Numbered from the stretch's first letter, positions 15,244 to 23,990 are shown. The stretch: DNA of 41,598 bases from Minisyncoccota bacterium (GCA_023135835.1 JAGLSI010000004.1:1-41598); one strand, 5' to 3'. The notes: a model not told the origin generated them from the sequence alone. A program made the numbers and translations.

Positions 15244-16149
15244 GTGTATAAAGAAAAATCTATATATAATTCAAGAAAAAAGTTACTAAACTTTCTCGAA
15301 GTAAGAGAGAATTTTTTGTATAGTGATTTTTCTAAAAAGTATTTTTTAAAAGAACTACCAAAGAAAAATGGTGGTTTAAGGCCAATAAAACCTCCTGTTA
15401 AAAAACTAAAACTTATCCAAAGGAAAATACTTGATGTAATTTTAGTAAAACAGGAAGTCTTACCTTCTGTATATGGGTTAGATAAGAGTAAAGGAATTTT
15501 AGATAATGCTCGTAGACATCAAGTAAATTCTGATTATTATTTAGTTAATTTAGATATTGAGCAATTTTTCCCGAATGTTAAATATAAAACGGTCAAAAAA
15601 ATCTTTCGTAAATTAGGTTTTTCAAAAGATTGTGCAAATCTTTTAACTAAAATTTGTACAATAGATAAAAGTATTCCACAAGGTTCTCCTACAAGTCCTT
15701 ATTTATCTGCTCTGGCTTTGGAAAAATTAGATAAAAATATATTTAATTTTTGTAAAAAGAATAAATTTATTTTTACTAGATATTTTGACGATATAACAAT
15801 CTCAGGGGAAATAATTAGAGAGAAAAATATAGAATACATAGAAAATCAAATAAAAAAAGCGGGTTATATTTCTCATCCAGATAAGAAAAACTGGTTTAAA
15901 CCAAAGGAACAAAAAATAATAAATAATGTAATTGTATTTTCTGATTTTTTTGATGTAACAGATTCTTATAAAGAAAAGATTAGAAAGTCTTTTTTAGTAT
16001 ACAGAGAAAATAGAAATATAAGAGCTTGGAGAGTGTTTATAGGGAATATGGCTTTTTACATATATGTAAACAAAGATAAAGCTTTAAAATTATTTAAGGA
16101 TATTACAGGAGTTTCTTTTAAAGATAGAAATTTATTGGTAGCTTATTAA
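15244..16149 (+). CDS. Retron-type reverse transcriptase
   Basis: Start is GTG at 15244; an in-frame stop lies three codons upstream. 301 residues, the usual retron RT length. Conserved blocks in order: LRPIKPP, the retron-specific NAxxH motif in GILDNARRHQ (about 94-103), LVNLDIEQFFPNV, FRKLGF...LTKIC, IPQGSPTSPYLSALAL, and the catalytic YFDDITIS in place of the usual YADD. The retron VTG motif appears as INN in KIINNVIVFSD, and the C-terminal IRAWRVFIGNMAFYIY matches the thumb-like end of Ec86 RT. In retrons this enzyme makes the RNA-linked DNA that controls a toxic effector. Here the only candidate partners are the type III restriction genes 60 bp downstream. Confidence 0.88.
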   Translation: MYKEKSIYNSRKKLLNFLEVRENFLYSDFSKKYFLKELPKKNGGLRPIKPPVKKLKLIQRKILDVILVKQEVLPSVYGLDKSKGILDNARRHQVNSDYYLVNLDIEQFFPNVKYKTVKKIFRKLGFSKDCANLLTKICTIDKSIPQGSPTSPYLSALALEKLDKNIFNFCKKNKFIFTRYFDDITISGEIIREKNIEYIENQIKKAGYISHPDKKNWFKPKEQKIINNVIVFSDFFDVTDSYKEKIRKSFLVYRENRNIRAWRVFIGNMAFYIYVNKDKALKLFKDITGVSFKDRNLLVAY

Positions 16150-16171
16150 TTTAAATTTAAAAAATTTATGA

Positions 16172-16200
16172 TTGAAGTTAAAACCATTTCAAGGTAATAT
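16172..16200 (+). promoter_or_regulatory. Possible separate promoter of the mod gene
   Basis: TTGAAG (16172-16177), a 17-nt spacer, TAATAT (16195-16200), then 9 nt to the ATG at 16210. If used, the restriction-modification pair can be transcribed apart from the reverse transcriptase. Confidence 0.4.
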
Positions 16201-16209
16201 ATAAAAAAT

Positions 16210-18228
16210 ATGAAAAATTTAAATAAATATGATAAAGAGTATTTAATTAAGCTTCTAAAAGATGAAAAAGATTTTCCGTTAGATTATAAATATAAACTTT
16301 TTCCAACGAAGCAAAAAGAATATGAGCTTGCATATGAAGGAAAAATGAGAAAAGAAGATTTAATTGCAAATGAAGATGGTGTTTTTCCTGTTCCATTGCA
16401 AGTAGAAAAAGTCTTTAACGGAGATGAATATAAAATGTTTGATGATGATTGGAAAAATATGATTGTGTTTGGCGATAATCTACAATTTCTCAAAACGGTT
16501 TATGAAAACAAAGACCCTCTTATCAAAAACAAAGTAAAGGGAAAAGTAAAGCTTATTTATATTGACCCGCCATTTGCTACTGCCGATGAATTTAAAAATA
16601 AAGAAGGAGCAAAAGCGTATACCGATAAAAAGAAAGGCGCTGAATTTGTAGAATTTTTACGAAGAAGACTGATTTTAGCACGAGAGATTTTAGCTGATGA
16701 TGGATGTATCTTTGTACATTTAGATCAAAAAATGAGCCATTATATTAAAATTTTAATGGATGAAGTTTTTGGGAAACAAAGCTTTGTAAATGAAATAATT
16801 TGGGGATACAGAATTCAGGGAGTTGGTAAGAAATTTTGGGCTAGGAAACATGATACAATTTTTTATTATAGAAAATCAGGGAATTATACATTTTACCCTG
16901 AAAAAGAAAAAAATATTTACGAGAATCCTTTTATTGATACTAAAGTTCAGAAATCTATCATAGAAAAACTAAAGGAAAAAGACCGAAAAATTATAACAGA
17001 AAATTTAGATAATAATAACAGTATTCCGTATAGATATAAAAAATATCTTTTTGATACATACTATTCTGAAGTTTATGTTAGGGATGTTTGGGATTGTGAT
17101 TATACAAAACCTCTAATTAGTGGTTCAGCAGAATATTTTAACTATCCAACACAAAAACCAGAAGGATTATTTGCAAGAATAATTAAATCTACAACCAATA
17201 AAAATGACATTGTTTTAGATTTTTTTGGTGGTTCAGGTTCAACTATGGCAGTTGCAGAAAAACTTGGCCGTAAATGGATTACTTGTGATTTAGGCAAATT
17301 ATCTCACTATACTATGCAAAAAAGAATTTTGCAGATTCAAGATTCTAAAGATTTAGAAAATCTAAAAGAAAAATATGGAAAGAAAGCAAAAAGTTTTGTT
17401 ACTGCTCAGCTTGGTATGTATGATCTTAAAAAAGCATTAGATTTAGAATGGAAAAAATATCAAGAATTTGTATCAGGACTCTTTGAAGTAGAAGTTAAAA
17501 AAAATATAATTTCAGGATTTGAATTTGATGGGAAAAAAGGAGATTACCCTGTTAAAATATTTGATTATCGTAAATTTAAAGATTCTTCAATTAATGAAAG
17601 TTATTTGAAAGAAATGCATTCTGTTGTTGGTAAAAAAGCGAGCGGAAGAGTATATATAATATCACCTGCGAATTTTGTAGATTTCTTAACAAATTATCAT
17701 GATATTGATGGAATAAAATACTATTTCCTGAAAATCCCGTATCATGTTATTAAAGAATTGCACAAAATGCCTTTCCAAAAACTCCGACAACCACAAAGCA
17801 AGAAAAAAGTAAATGATCTTGATGAGGCGGTTGGTTTTCACTTTATTCGACATCCAGAAGTAAAATCACAACTCAAAAAGAATAAAAATGGTTTAAAAAT
17901 ACTTATCAAGAGTTTTATTAGTCATGAGCTTGAATCTGACAAAACGCAAGACGAAAAAGGGATGAAAAATTTTGAAACACTTTCGGCAGTTTTTGTTGAT
18001 AAGAACTATAACGGCAAAGCATTTGAAATGGACGAAGCTTTTTTTGCCGATGAATTATTACCGAAAAAATCAAAGAAAAGTGATGATGAAAACATAAAAA
18101 AAGAATTGAAAAAATTACAAAAAAAGGGATTGGAAATAAATCTTAAAAAATCTGAACTTGGAAAACAAATCATGGTGATTTATACGGATATTTACGGAAA
18201 TGATTTTACTGAAACTTTTGATATTTAA
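16210..18228 (+). CDS. mod: Type III restriction-modification DNA methyltransferase (Mod)
   Basis: 672 residues. The motif order is that of a beta-class N6-adenine methyltransferase: catalytic DPPF at 119-122 (LIYIDPPFAT), a target-recognition region about 190-310, then the S-adenosylmethionine site FFGGSGSTMAVAEKLGRKW from 338. The long C-terminal part (about 400-672) is typical of type III Mod subunits, which also dock Res. It methylates one strand of an asymmetric site; the site cannot be read from the sequence. It overlaps nothing, follows the RT by 60 bp and precedes res by 6 bp. The codon bias toward A and T matches the genome, so transfer, if any, is not recent. Confidence 0.93.
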   Translation: MKNLNKYDKEYLIKLLKDEKDFPLDYKYKLFPTKQKEYELAYEGKMRKEDLIANEDGVFPVPLQVEKVFNGDEYKMFDDDWKNMIVFGDNLQFLKTVYENKDPLIKNKVKGKVKLIYIDPPFATADEFKNKEGAKAYTDKKKGAEFVEFLRRRLILAREILADDGCIFVHLDQKMSHYIKILMDEVFGKQSFVNEIIWGYRIQGVGKKFWARKHDTIFYYRKSGNYTFYPEKEKNIYENPFIDTKVQKSIIEKLKEKDRKIITENLDNNNSIPYRYKKYLFDTYYSEVYVRDVWDCDYTKPLISGSAEYFNYPTQKPEGLFARIIKSTTNKNDIVLDFFGGSGSTMAVAEKLGRKWITCDLGKLSHYTMQKRILQIQDSKDLENLKEKYGKKAKSFVTAQLGMYDLKKALDLEWKKYQEFVSGLFEVEVKKNIISGFEFDGKKGDYPVKIFDYRKFKDSSINESYLKEMHSVVGKKASGRVYIISPANFVDFLTNYHDIDGIKYYFLKIPYHVIKELHKMPFQKLRQPQSKKKVNDLDEAVGFHFIRHPEVKSQLKKNKNGLKILIKSFISHELESDKTQDEKGMKNFETLSAVFVDKNYNGKAFEMDEAFFADELLPKKSKKSDDENIKKELKKLQKKGLEINLKKSELGKQIMVIYTDIYGNDFTETFDI

Positions 18229-18234
18229 TAGAAT

Positions 18235-20841
18235 ATGATTATGCAAGATATTAAAATTTACAAGCAAAAAGATTTAGTTTTGAATGTTTATCAAGACTAC
18301 GATCCGATCAAACTTGATTTGGACGCGTGGGATTCTTTTTTGAATAAACTTTGTACCAACAGAACTTATCAAGTGAAAGCAATAAAAAATGCTGTAATTT
18401 TTCTTGCCTCTGGAAGATATACTAATACAGAAATTTTAGTAGAAGAAAATTACAAAAAAAATGCAGAATTGCAGCTAAAATATTCTTCACTCGATGATTA
18501 TAAAAAACATTTACAACTTCCAAATAAACTTTTTGCAAATATTGATTTAGCAACAGGAACAGGAAAGTCGTATGTCATATACGGTATTGCTCAAATTATG
18601 CTTGGACTTGGTTTGGTAGATAAAGTTTTGGTTTTATGTCCGTCACTTACGATTGAAGACGGACTTATGGAAAAATTTGAAGGGTTAAGTGGAGATGCAA
18701 AACTTAAAAAAGTCATTCCATCAAAATCTCAATATAAAAATCCAAGTATTGTTGATGCTAATGTAACAGTAAAAAACGGCAGTATTTGTGTTGAAAATAT
18801 TCACGCAGTTTATGAAACAACAGGTTCGTCTATTAATGACAGTTTTAAAGGGCAAGGTGAAAGAGTTTTGGTTTTGAATGATGAATCACATCATATTTTT
18901 AATAAAATTTCTGGAAATAGTTCAGAAGCAAAAGGATTGAAACGTTGGAAAGAATTTTTGCTTAATCCCGATTTTAACTTCAAATATATTTTAGGTTTTA
19001 CTGGAACCGCATATTATGAAAATGAATATTTTAACGATATTATTTATCGCTATTCTTTAAGAGAGGCTATTGAAGATAGAATTGTAAAAAATATTGAATA
19101 TGTGCAAAAAGATGACAGTTCAGGAATTGACGAGAGATTTCAAAAAATATATCACAACCATAAAGAAAATTTTGATACATATTCAAAAATCAAACCATTA
19201 TCGATTTTGATTACAAGAGATATTAAAAAAGCAAAAAATCTTCGTGAAGATTTTTTGGACTTTCTTGGAAAGAAGGAAGGAATATCACGAGAAAGTGCCG
19301 AGGAAAAAGTTTTGATTGTTACCTCGCACAAAGACCATAAAGCAAATTTACCAAAACTAAAAACTGTTGACGAACTAGATGACCCCACAGAATGGATTAT
19401 CTCTGTTTCTATGCTTACTGAGGGTTGGGATGTAAAAAATGTTTTTCAAATTATTCCGTGGGAGGATAAGGCTTTTAATTCAAAACTTCTAATTGCACAA
19501 GTTTTAGGAAGAGGTTTGAGAATACCAGAAGCCTATAAAACACCACAGCCACGAGTTATAGTTTTTAATCATGATTCTTGGAGTAAAAATATTAAATCAC
19601 TTGTTGATGAAGTTTTGGAAATTGAAACAAGAATAATAAGCGAAATTATAAAAACTGGGACGAGAGCAAGATATAACTTTGATGTTTATAATTTAGATTA
19701 CACAAAAGAAGAAGTTGAAATTGCTCATAAACCGAATCCTGTCGTTAATTATTCTCGTATAGAAAAAGAAGGAATCAAACTTGACTCTCAAGTTATTAAA
19801 ACAGAGAAAGGAACATCCTATGAATCAATCGTAGGCGGAGCTGTGCGAGATAAAAATTATCTGATTGAATATGGTACATGGACAGTCCAAGAGATTGTTG
19901 AGCGAATTTATGAAGAATTTGAGATTAGAGACTGGGAGGGTAGAATTTTGCAACTTGGTAAAGAACAATACACACAGAACGATCTTCCTCCAAAAGAAAA
20001 AATAAAAGAAATCATTCTTAAATCAATGAAAAATGTTGAGATTAGAGGGGATAGAGTGATTGAAAAAAATGTGAATAAAATTTTAAATACTTTCGCTACT
20101 TTATTGCGAAAGAAAAGTAAAACAGTTATTCCAAAATTAAAAATTAATGATCCTGTTTTGATTTCTACAAAAAATATAATAAGAGAGAGTTCTGGAATTG
20201 GAAATTTTAGACGAGGATATTCCTTGTTTTACACAAATGACTGGGTAAATGAAATTATAAACAAGGAGCAAAAAGAGATTCTAAATCAAATTATCAATGA
20301 CGAAAGTTTGCCAAAAAGTGCTGACAAAAATCAAAATGAATTTTTATTCAAAACTCCTGTGAATGTTGTGTTTACGAATGCTGAACCAGAGAGAAAATTT
20401 GTAGAGAATTTATGTAAAAAAGATGTTGCAGAAAAAATTGAAAGTTGGCTTAAATCACGAGATAGAGGATTTTATGGAATTGAGTATAGTTTGCGATATG
20501 GAAGTAAAGAGTCAAAAACTAGAAAATATACTCATCCTACTTTTAATCCTGATTTTTTCATTAAAGTTAAAAAAGGTGATATTGAATATTTTTTGGTTGT
20601 TGAAATAAAGGCAGACAAAGATAATTGTGATGAAAATAAAGCAAAATATAAATATGCAAAAGAACATTTTGAACGATTGAATGAAAAATTGGCTAAACAA
20701 AACATTAAACAAAAATATATATTTCATTTTTTAAGTCCAAATGGGTATACAACGTTTTTTGAGTATTTGAAAGATAGGAGATTATTGAAAGGACAAAGTA
20801 AATTTAGGTGTGAGTTAGAAAATTTACTAGAAGAATCATAA
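18235..20841 (+). CDS. res: Type III restriction endonuclease subunit (Res)
   Basis: 868 residues, slightly short for the family. Superfamily 2 helicase motifs: I LATGTGKSYV (about 105-114), II LNDESHH (214-220), III GFTGTAYY, and VI region LIAQVLGRGLRIPE. The C-terminal PD-(D/E)xK nuclease shows PD at 772-773 and EIK at 790-792 (VVEIKAD). The start MIMQDIK is 6 bp after mod; the second Met is two codons later. With Mod it should translocate or slide on DNA and cut near unmethylated head-to-head sites. The gene appears intact, so the system is probably functional. It ends at a bidirectional terminator. Confidence 0.92.
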   Translation: MIMQDIKIYKQKDLVLNVYQDYDPIKLDLDAWDSFLNKLCTNRTYQVKAIKNAVIFLASGRYTNTEILVEENYKKNAELQLKYSSLDDYKKHLQLPNKLFANIDLATGTGKSYVIYGIAQIMLGLGLVDKVLVLCPSLTIEDGLMEKFEGLSGDAKLKKVIPSKSQYKNPSIVDANVTVKNGSICVENIHAVYETTGSSINDSFKGQGERVLVLNDESHHIFNKISGNSSEAKGLKRWKEFLLNPDFNFKYILGFTGTAYYENEYFNDIIYRYSLREAIEDRIVKNIEYVQKDDSSGIDERFQKIYHNHKENFDTYSKIKPLSILITRDIKKAKNLREDFLDFLGKKEGISRESAEEKVLIVTSHKDHKANLPKLKTVDELDDPTEWIISVSMLTEGWDVKNVFQIIPWEDKAFNSKLLIAQVLGRGLRIPEAYKTPQPRVIVFNHDSWSKNIKSLVDEVLEIETRIISEIIKTGTRARYNFDVYNLDYTKEEVEIAHKPNPVVNYSRIEKEGIKLDSQVIKTEKGTSYESIVGGAVRDKNYLIEYGTWTVQEIVERIYEEFEIRDWEGRILQLGKEQYTQNDLPPKEKIKEIILKSMKNVEIRGDRVIEKNVNKILNTFATLLRKKSKTVIPKLKINDPVLISTKNIIRESSGIGNFRRGYSLFYTNDWVNEIINKEQKEILNQIINDESLPKSADKNQNEFLFKTPVNVVFTNAEPERKFVENLCKKDVAEKIESWLKSRDRGFYGIEYSLRYGSKESKTRKYTHPTFNPDFFIKVKKGDIEYFLVVEIKADKDNCDENKAKYKYAKEHFERLNEKLAKQNIKQKYIFHFLSPNGYTTFFEYLKDRRLLKGQSKFRCELENLLEES

Positions 20842-20847
20842 AACATT

Positions 20848-20882
20848 AAAAAAGCCTGTTATTAAAAATGACAGGCTTTTTT
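20848..20882. terminator. Bidirectional terminator between res and the convergent hypothetical gene
   Basis: 12-bp perfect stem AAAAAAGCCTGT with ACAGGCTTTTTT and an 11-nt loop, A-run on the left and T-run on the right. Confidence 0.82.
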
Positions 20883-20899
20883 AAATTATTTAATAATGT

Positions 20900-21451
20900 T
20901 TAGTTTTTGAATTTTTGGATAGCTTCGGAGGCTTCTTGCTTAGTGAAGTCTTCTAAATTTGATTCCCATTTTACTATTTGCTCATCATCACTGATATTAG
21001 AATGTATCAGTTCTAAAAGATAACGTTTTTGGTTATTGGTTATCATTTTAGTAGTTTGATCTTTTCTATCTAAATCTTCAATAGAAAAAGGAGTAGCTTC
21101 TTTTTTGTTTGGACGTAGGAAATTAGATGTTCGTACTGTTTTTGCTACCGCATCTAATATAGAAGCTCCAAAGGCGAAACGTACTGCTCTTGTGATGAGT
21201 TTGTTATCTTTGTTGATTCGAGATGAACCTCTTCCAGATCCAATCACTTTATTATTAACTTTTAATAAACAAAGAAAAAAAATTAAACCAGGGGTTTTAA
21301 GTAAGGATAAATTTTCCTTATCTTCCTTAACAGATACGTTTATATCAAAGGAACCGATATTTTCTTCTATAATTTTCCGAACAGGATGGTCTTTTCGAGT
21401 ATAATCGAAATTTCTAGTTTCTAACTGTTGAGGAGAAAAGGGGTCAGCCAC
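20900..21451 (-). CDS. Hypothetical protein whose 5' end lies in a transposon terminal repeat
   Basis: 183 residues from a GTG at 21451. The first codons (MADPFSP) come from the left terminal repeat of the RAYT element at 21431-22161, so the native N-terminus may be lost or replaced. No ATG follows until near residue 138. The middle holds GSGRGSSRINKDN and LITRAVRFAFGASILDAVAK. The C-terminus (NNQKRYLLELI...FTKQEASEAIQKFK) matches a small helical motif seen at the ends of phage-type recombination and single-strand-binding proteins, which hints at a DNA-related role but proves nothing. The palindromic promoter at 21458-21475 could drive it. Confidence 0.6.
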   Translation of the reverse strand: MADPFSPQQLETRNFDYTRKDHPVRKIIEENIGSFDINVSVKEDKENLSLLKTPGLIFFLCLLKVNNKVIGSGRGSSRINKDNKLITRAVRFAFGASILDAVAKTVRTSNFLRPNKKEATPFSIEDLDRKDQTTKMITNNQKRYLLELIHSNISDDEQIVKWESNLEDFTKQEASEAIQKFKN

Positions 21452-21457
21452 CTTTTT

Positions 21458-21475
21458 ATGATATAATTATATCAT
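21458..21475. promoter_or_regulatory. Symmetric divergent promoter of the RAYT element
   Basis: Perfect 18-bp palindrome with TATAAT on both strands (plus 21462-21467, minus 21471-21466). The plus box is 6 nt from the transposase ATG; the minus box is 14 nt from the GTG of the neighbouring gene. Confidence 0.6.
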
Positions 21476-22148
21476 GCCAAGAAATATAAGAGTAGATGTT
21501 GGGGATCAGATATATCATGTGTTAAATAGAGCAAATGCTCGAGTGCAAATTTTTGATAATGATAAAGACTATAAGTTATTTGAGTCTATTCTTGAAGAAG
21601 CAAAAGAAAAATTTGATATGAGAGTTCTTTCTTACTCTATAATGCCAAATCATTGGCATTTAATTTTATATCCAAAAAATGAAGGAGACCTTTCTAAATT
21701 TATGGGATGGTTAAGTAATACACACACAAGGAGATGGCATGCTTTGAAAAAAACAACAGGACAAGGTCATTTATATCAAGGTAGATATAAATCTTTTTTG
21801 TGTCAGGATGATAATTATTTTATTGCTCTTGTTCGTTATGTGGAAAGAAACCCTAAAAAAGCCAATTTGGTTAAAAGAGCAGAAAATTGGAAATGGGGAA
21901 GTGTGTGGAGAAGAGTAAACGGAACAGCAAAACAAAAACAATTACTTTCAGAATGGCCAGTTTCCAAAACTAAGAACTACCTATTTTATTTAAATGAACC
22001 TCAAAATGAAAAAGAAGAACAATCTATACAGAATTCAATCTTAAGAAGCTCTCCTTTTGGTAAAAGTGATTGGGTTGAAAAGGTTGTAATGAAATTTAAT
22101 TTAGAATCAACGATTAGACCGAAAGGAAGACCTAAAAAAGGTGACTGA
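21474..22148 (+). CDS. REP-associated tyrosine transposase (Y1 HUH family)
   Basis: 224 residues. The N-terminal block VGDQIYHVLNRANARVQIFD is typical of RAYTs. The HUH motif is HWH in MPNHWHLILYP (about 58-68), and the catalytic Tyr lies in ALVRYVERNPKKANLV (about 122). GHLYQGRYKSFL is also conserved in the family. It nicks and joins single-stranded DNA at REP-like hairpins. The TATAAT box 6 nt before the ATG implies a leaderless message. The gene is intact. Confidence 0.92.
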   Translation: MPRNIRVDVGDQIYHVLNRANARVQIFDNDKDYKLFESILEEAKEKFDMRVLSYSIMPNHWHLILYPKNEGDLSKFMGWLSNTHTRRWHALKKTTGQGHLYQGRYKSFLCQDDNYFIALVRYVERNPKKANLVKRAENWKWGSVWRRVNGTAKQKQLLSEWPVSKTKNYLFYLNEPQNEKEEQSIQNSILRSSPFGKSDWVEKVVMKFNLESTIRPKGRPKKGD

Positions 22149-22191
22149 CCCCTTTTCTCCTAAGTCTTATCACAGAAGGAGAAAAATAAAA

Positions 22192-23451
22192 TTAATCTAC
22201 AAAAGTTAGGGCTGTTCCTGTTTTGTTGGCGCGACCAGTTCGCCCAATTCTATGAACATAGTCATCATAAGTTTCAGGTAAATCGTAATTAATTACATGG
22301 CTGACATCATTAATGTCTAAGCCTCTCGCAACCACATCAGTAGCGATTAAAGTTTGAACATTATCGCCTTTAAATCTTTTTAGAGACATTTGTCTTTGCC
22401 CGTGGCTCTTATTCCCGTGAATTGATTCTGTTTTAAATCCTTGTTTAGATAATCTTTTACTTAATCTTTCAACACCGTGTTTTGTTCTTCCAAACACAAG
22501 CACTTTGCTAAATTCAGGATTAGAAAGTAATTCTCCAAGCACTTTTAATTTATCTCGCCCTTCTAATCTAATAACATCTTGATTAATGTTTTTTGATGTA
22601 TCTTGAGTTTTAACTGAAATATTAATCGGGTTTTCAAGGAATTCATTAATTAGACCTTCAATAGTTGGTGACATAGTAGCTGAAAAGAAAAGAGTATGTC
22701 TTTCTTTTGGCATTTCTGAAATGATAAAACGCATATCATTAATAAATCCCATATCAAGCATTCTATCAGCTTCATCCAGTACGATTGTTTTAATATCGTT
22801 AAGTTTTAAAATTTTTCTTTTCATTAGATCCATAACACGACCCGGAGTTCCTATGATAAATTGGTTTGGTCTTTGAAGTTTCTTTATTTGTTTGTAAATT
22901 GGAGTTCCCCCGACACAGACTGTTGAATAAATCCTCATATTTTCTGTGAAAGACCTTAATTCCTCCTCTATTTGAATAGCTAGTTCTCTGGTAGGAGCCA
23001 AGATGATAACTTGCTCCGCTCTATTTAAAAGAATTTTATTAATTAAAGGAATAAGAAAAGCTGCTGTTTTACCTGTTCCTGTGTTTGCAAGACCGACGAT
23101 ATCTTTCTCTTGAAGGATAGGTGGTATTGTTTTGTCCTGAATTGGAGTCATTTCCTGATAATTTTTCTCGAGGATATTATTTTTTAAATTTACATCAATA
23201 GATAGTTCTGCAAAAGAATTATCTGGTATAAATTTTTCTTCTTCTTGTTCTGTTGAGGCAGCTTTGTTTATAAAAGTAGAAATATCTAATTTAACAGGCT
23301 TAGAGAAATTTCTTCTATTGCCTCCTCTTTTCCCATTAGAAAAACGCGGATTTCCTCCGTTTTTTGGTCTATTTCTAAATTTGTTTCCGCCACCAAAAGA
23401 TTTTCTTTTGGGCGATGAAGACCTAGAAGGTCTTGATTGTGTTTTATACAT
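22192..23451 (-). CDS. DEAD-box RNA helicase (RhlE/CsdA-like)
   Basis: The ATG at 23451 (MYKTQSRPSRSS) is preferred; an upstream in-frame start at 23499 adds a segment unlike the family. 419 residues: a basic Arg/Gly/Ser-rich N-terminal tail (1-50), then the helicase core with Q motif MTPIQDKTIPPIL, I ANTGTGKTA, Ia PTRELAIQ, Ib TPGR, II DEAD, III SAT, V TDVVARGLD and VI HRIGRTGR. It ends only a dozen residues after motif VI, so there is no C-terminal extension; substrate contacts are probably made by the N-terminal tail. Likely roles are RNA unwinding in ribosome assembly or decay. Confidence 0.92.
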   Translation of the reverse strand: MYKTQSRPSRSSSPKRKSFGGGNKFRNRPKNGGNPRFSNGKRGGNRRNFSKPVKLDISTFINKAASTEQEEEKFIPDNSFAELSIDVNLKNNILEKNYQEMTPIQDKTIPPILQEKDIVGLANTGTGKTAAFLIPLINKILLNRAEQVIILAPTRELAIQIEEELRSFTENMRIYSTVCVGGTPIYKQIKKLQRPNQFIIGTPGRVMDLMKRKILKLNDIKTIVLDEADRMLDMGFINDMRFIISEMPKERHTLFFSATMSPTIEGLINEFLENPINISVKTQDTSKNINQDVIRLEGRDKLKVLGELLSNPEFSKVLVFGRTKHGVERLSKRLSKQGFKTESIHGNKSHGQRQMSLKRFKGDNVQTLIATDVVARGLDINDVSHVINYDLPETYDDYVHRIGRTGRANKTGTALTFVD

Positions 23452-23717
23452 AATTGTTATATTTCTTTTAAACCGAGATTTACTTTTCTCACAATTCAAA
23501 AAGATTTGTTTCTTGCTAAAAAACGTTTTTTGATAAAACTTATTTTCGGTAGAAATTAGTTAGAAACTTGTTTTTAACAAGTTTGATATAGAAAAATAAA
23601 AAACCCTAAGTAAGGGCCCATATCTATACCTTATTAGTTACCTATATATAACCATAAAACACTTTAAAAATCAAGGAATCACATTGGATTAATTTTTAGG
23701 ATTTAATTATTTTGTTT
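23452..23717. other. Intergenic stretch with one small hairpin
   Basis: No gene is supported here. AAACTTGTT-TTT-AACAAGTTT at 23564-23584 is a perfect 9-bp hairpin of unknown role, about 110 bp upstream of the helicase start. The remainder is AT-rich. Confidence 0.4.
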
Positions 23718-23744
23718 CAGCGGCAGGACTCGAACCTGTGTGAC
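23718..23744 (-). other. tRNA 3'-end fragment (T-arm and part of acceptor stem)
   Basis: On the minus strand CACAGGTTCGAGTCCTGCCGCTG contains a T-arm (CAGG, loop TTCGAGT, CCTG) and an acceptor-like tail. No D-arm, anticodon arm or 5' acceptor strand is found upstream. It resembles the 3' end of the tRNA-Asn at 27767 but is not identical. Such fragments are typical scars of integration at tRNA genes. Confidence 0.55.
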
Positions 23745-23797
23745 AAGTGATTTTGCTTAATTTAATAAAATATGTTGTTATTTTTAGCTAAAAGGTA

Positions 23798-23938
23798 GTG
23801 ATAGATCTGTTTTTATCAGAAAAATTTACATCTCAAACTTTGGAAATGTATTCTGATAGAGATGTAAAAATCGTTTGGCATGACGGAGAATCACTTTTAG
23901 CAGGACTTCATTTTTTTAATACTGAAAGAAATAAGTAA
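23798..23938 (+). pseudogene. Short gene remnant (46 codons)
   Basis: An open frame from GTG 23798 to TAA 23938 that contains MYSDRDVKIVWHDGESLLAG. An in-frame stop lies seven codons upstream, and no ribosome site is visible. The segment VKIVWHDGESLLAGLHFF loosely recalls the C-terminus of F-ATPase delta subunits, but this match is weak. Next to the tRNA fragment it looks like the 3' end of a truncated gene. Confidence 0.35.
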
Positions 23939-23990
23939 TATATTCGTATTAATGTATAAAAGATAAGTATTAAAAATTAAATTAAATAAA

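Larger units (their letters stand above)
21431..22161 (+). mobile_element. RAYT (REP-associated tyrosine transposase) element with 27-bp inverted ends
   Basis: The left end 21431-21457 (AGGAGAAAAGGGGTCAGCCA...) and the right end 22135-22161 are inverted repeats that differ at one of 27 positions. They enclose a single Y1-type transposase gene. The right repeat contains the transposase stop codon. Such GGTGACTGACCCC-type ends resemble REP sequences that RAYT proteins recognise. No other copies of the ends are visible in the window. Confidence 0.8.

Noticed and set aside
15244-16149. The reverse transcriptase as a DGR or group II intron enzyme
   Set aside because: It has the retron NAxxH motif and size, no maturase or endonuclease domain, no template/variable repeat pair nearby and no domain V-like RNA.
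19152-20727. Frames antisense to or out of frame with res
   Set aside because: The res frame is intact with all helicase and nuclease motifs; the others are shadows.
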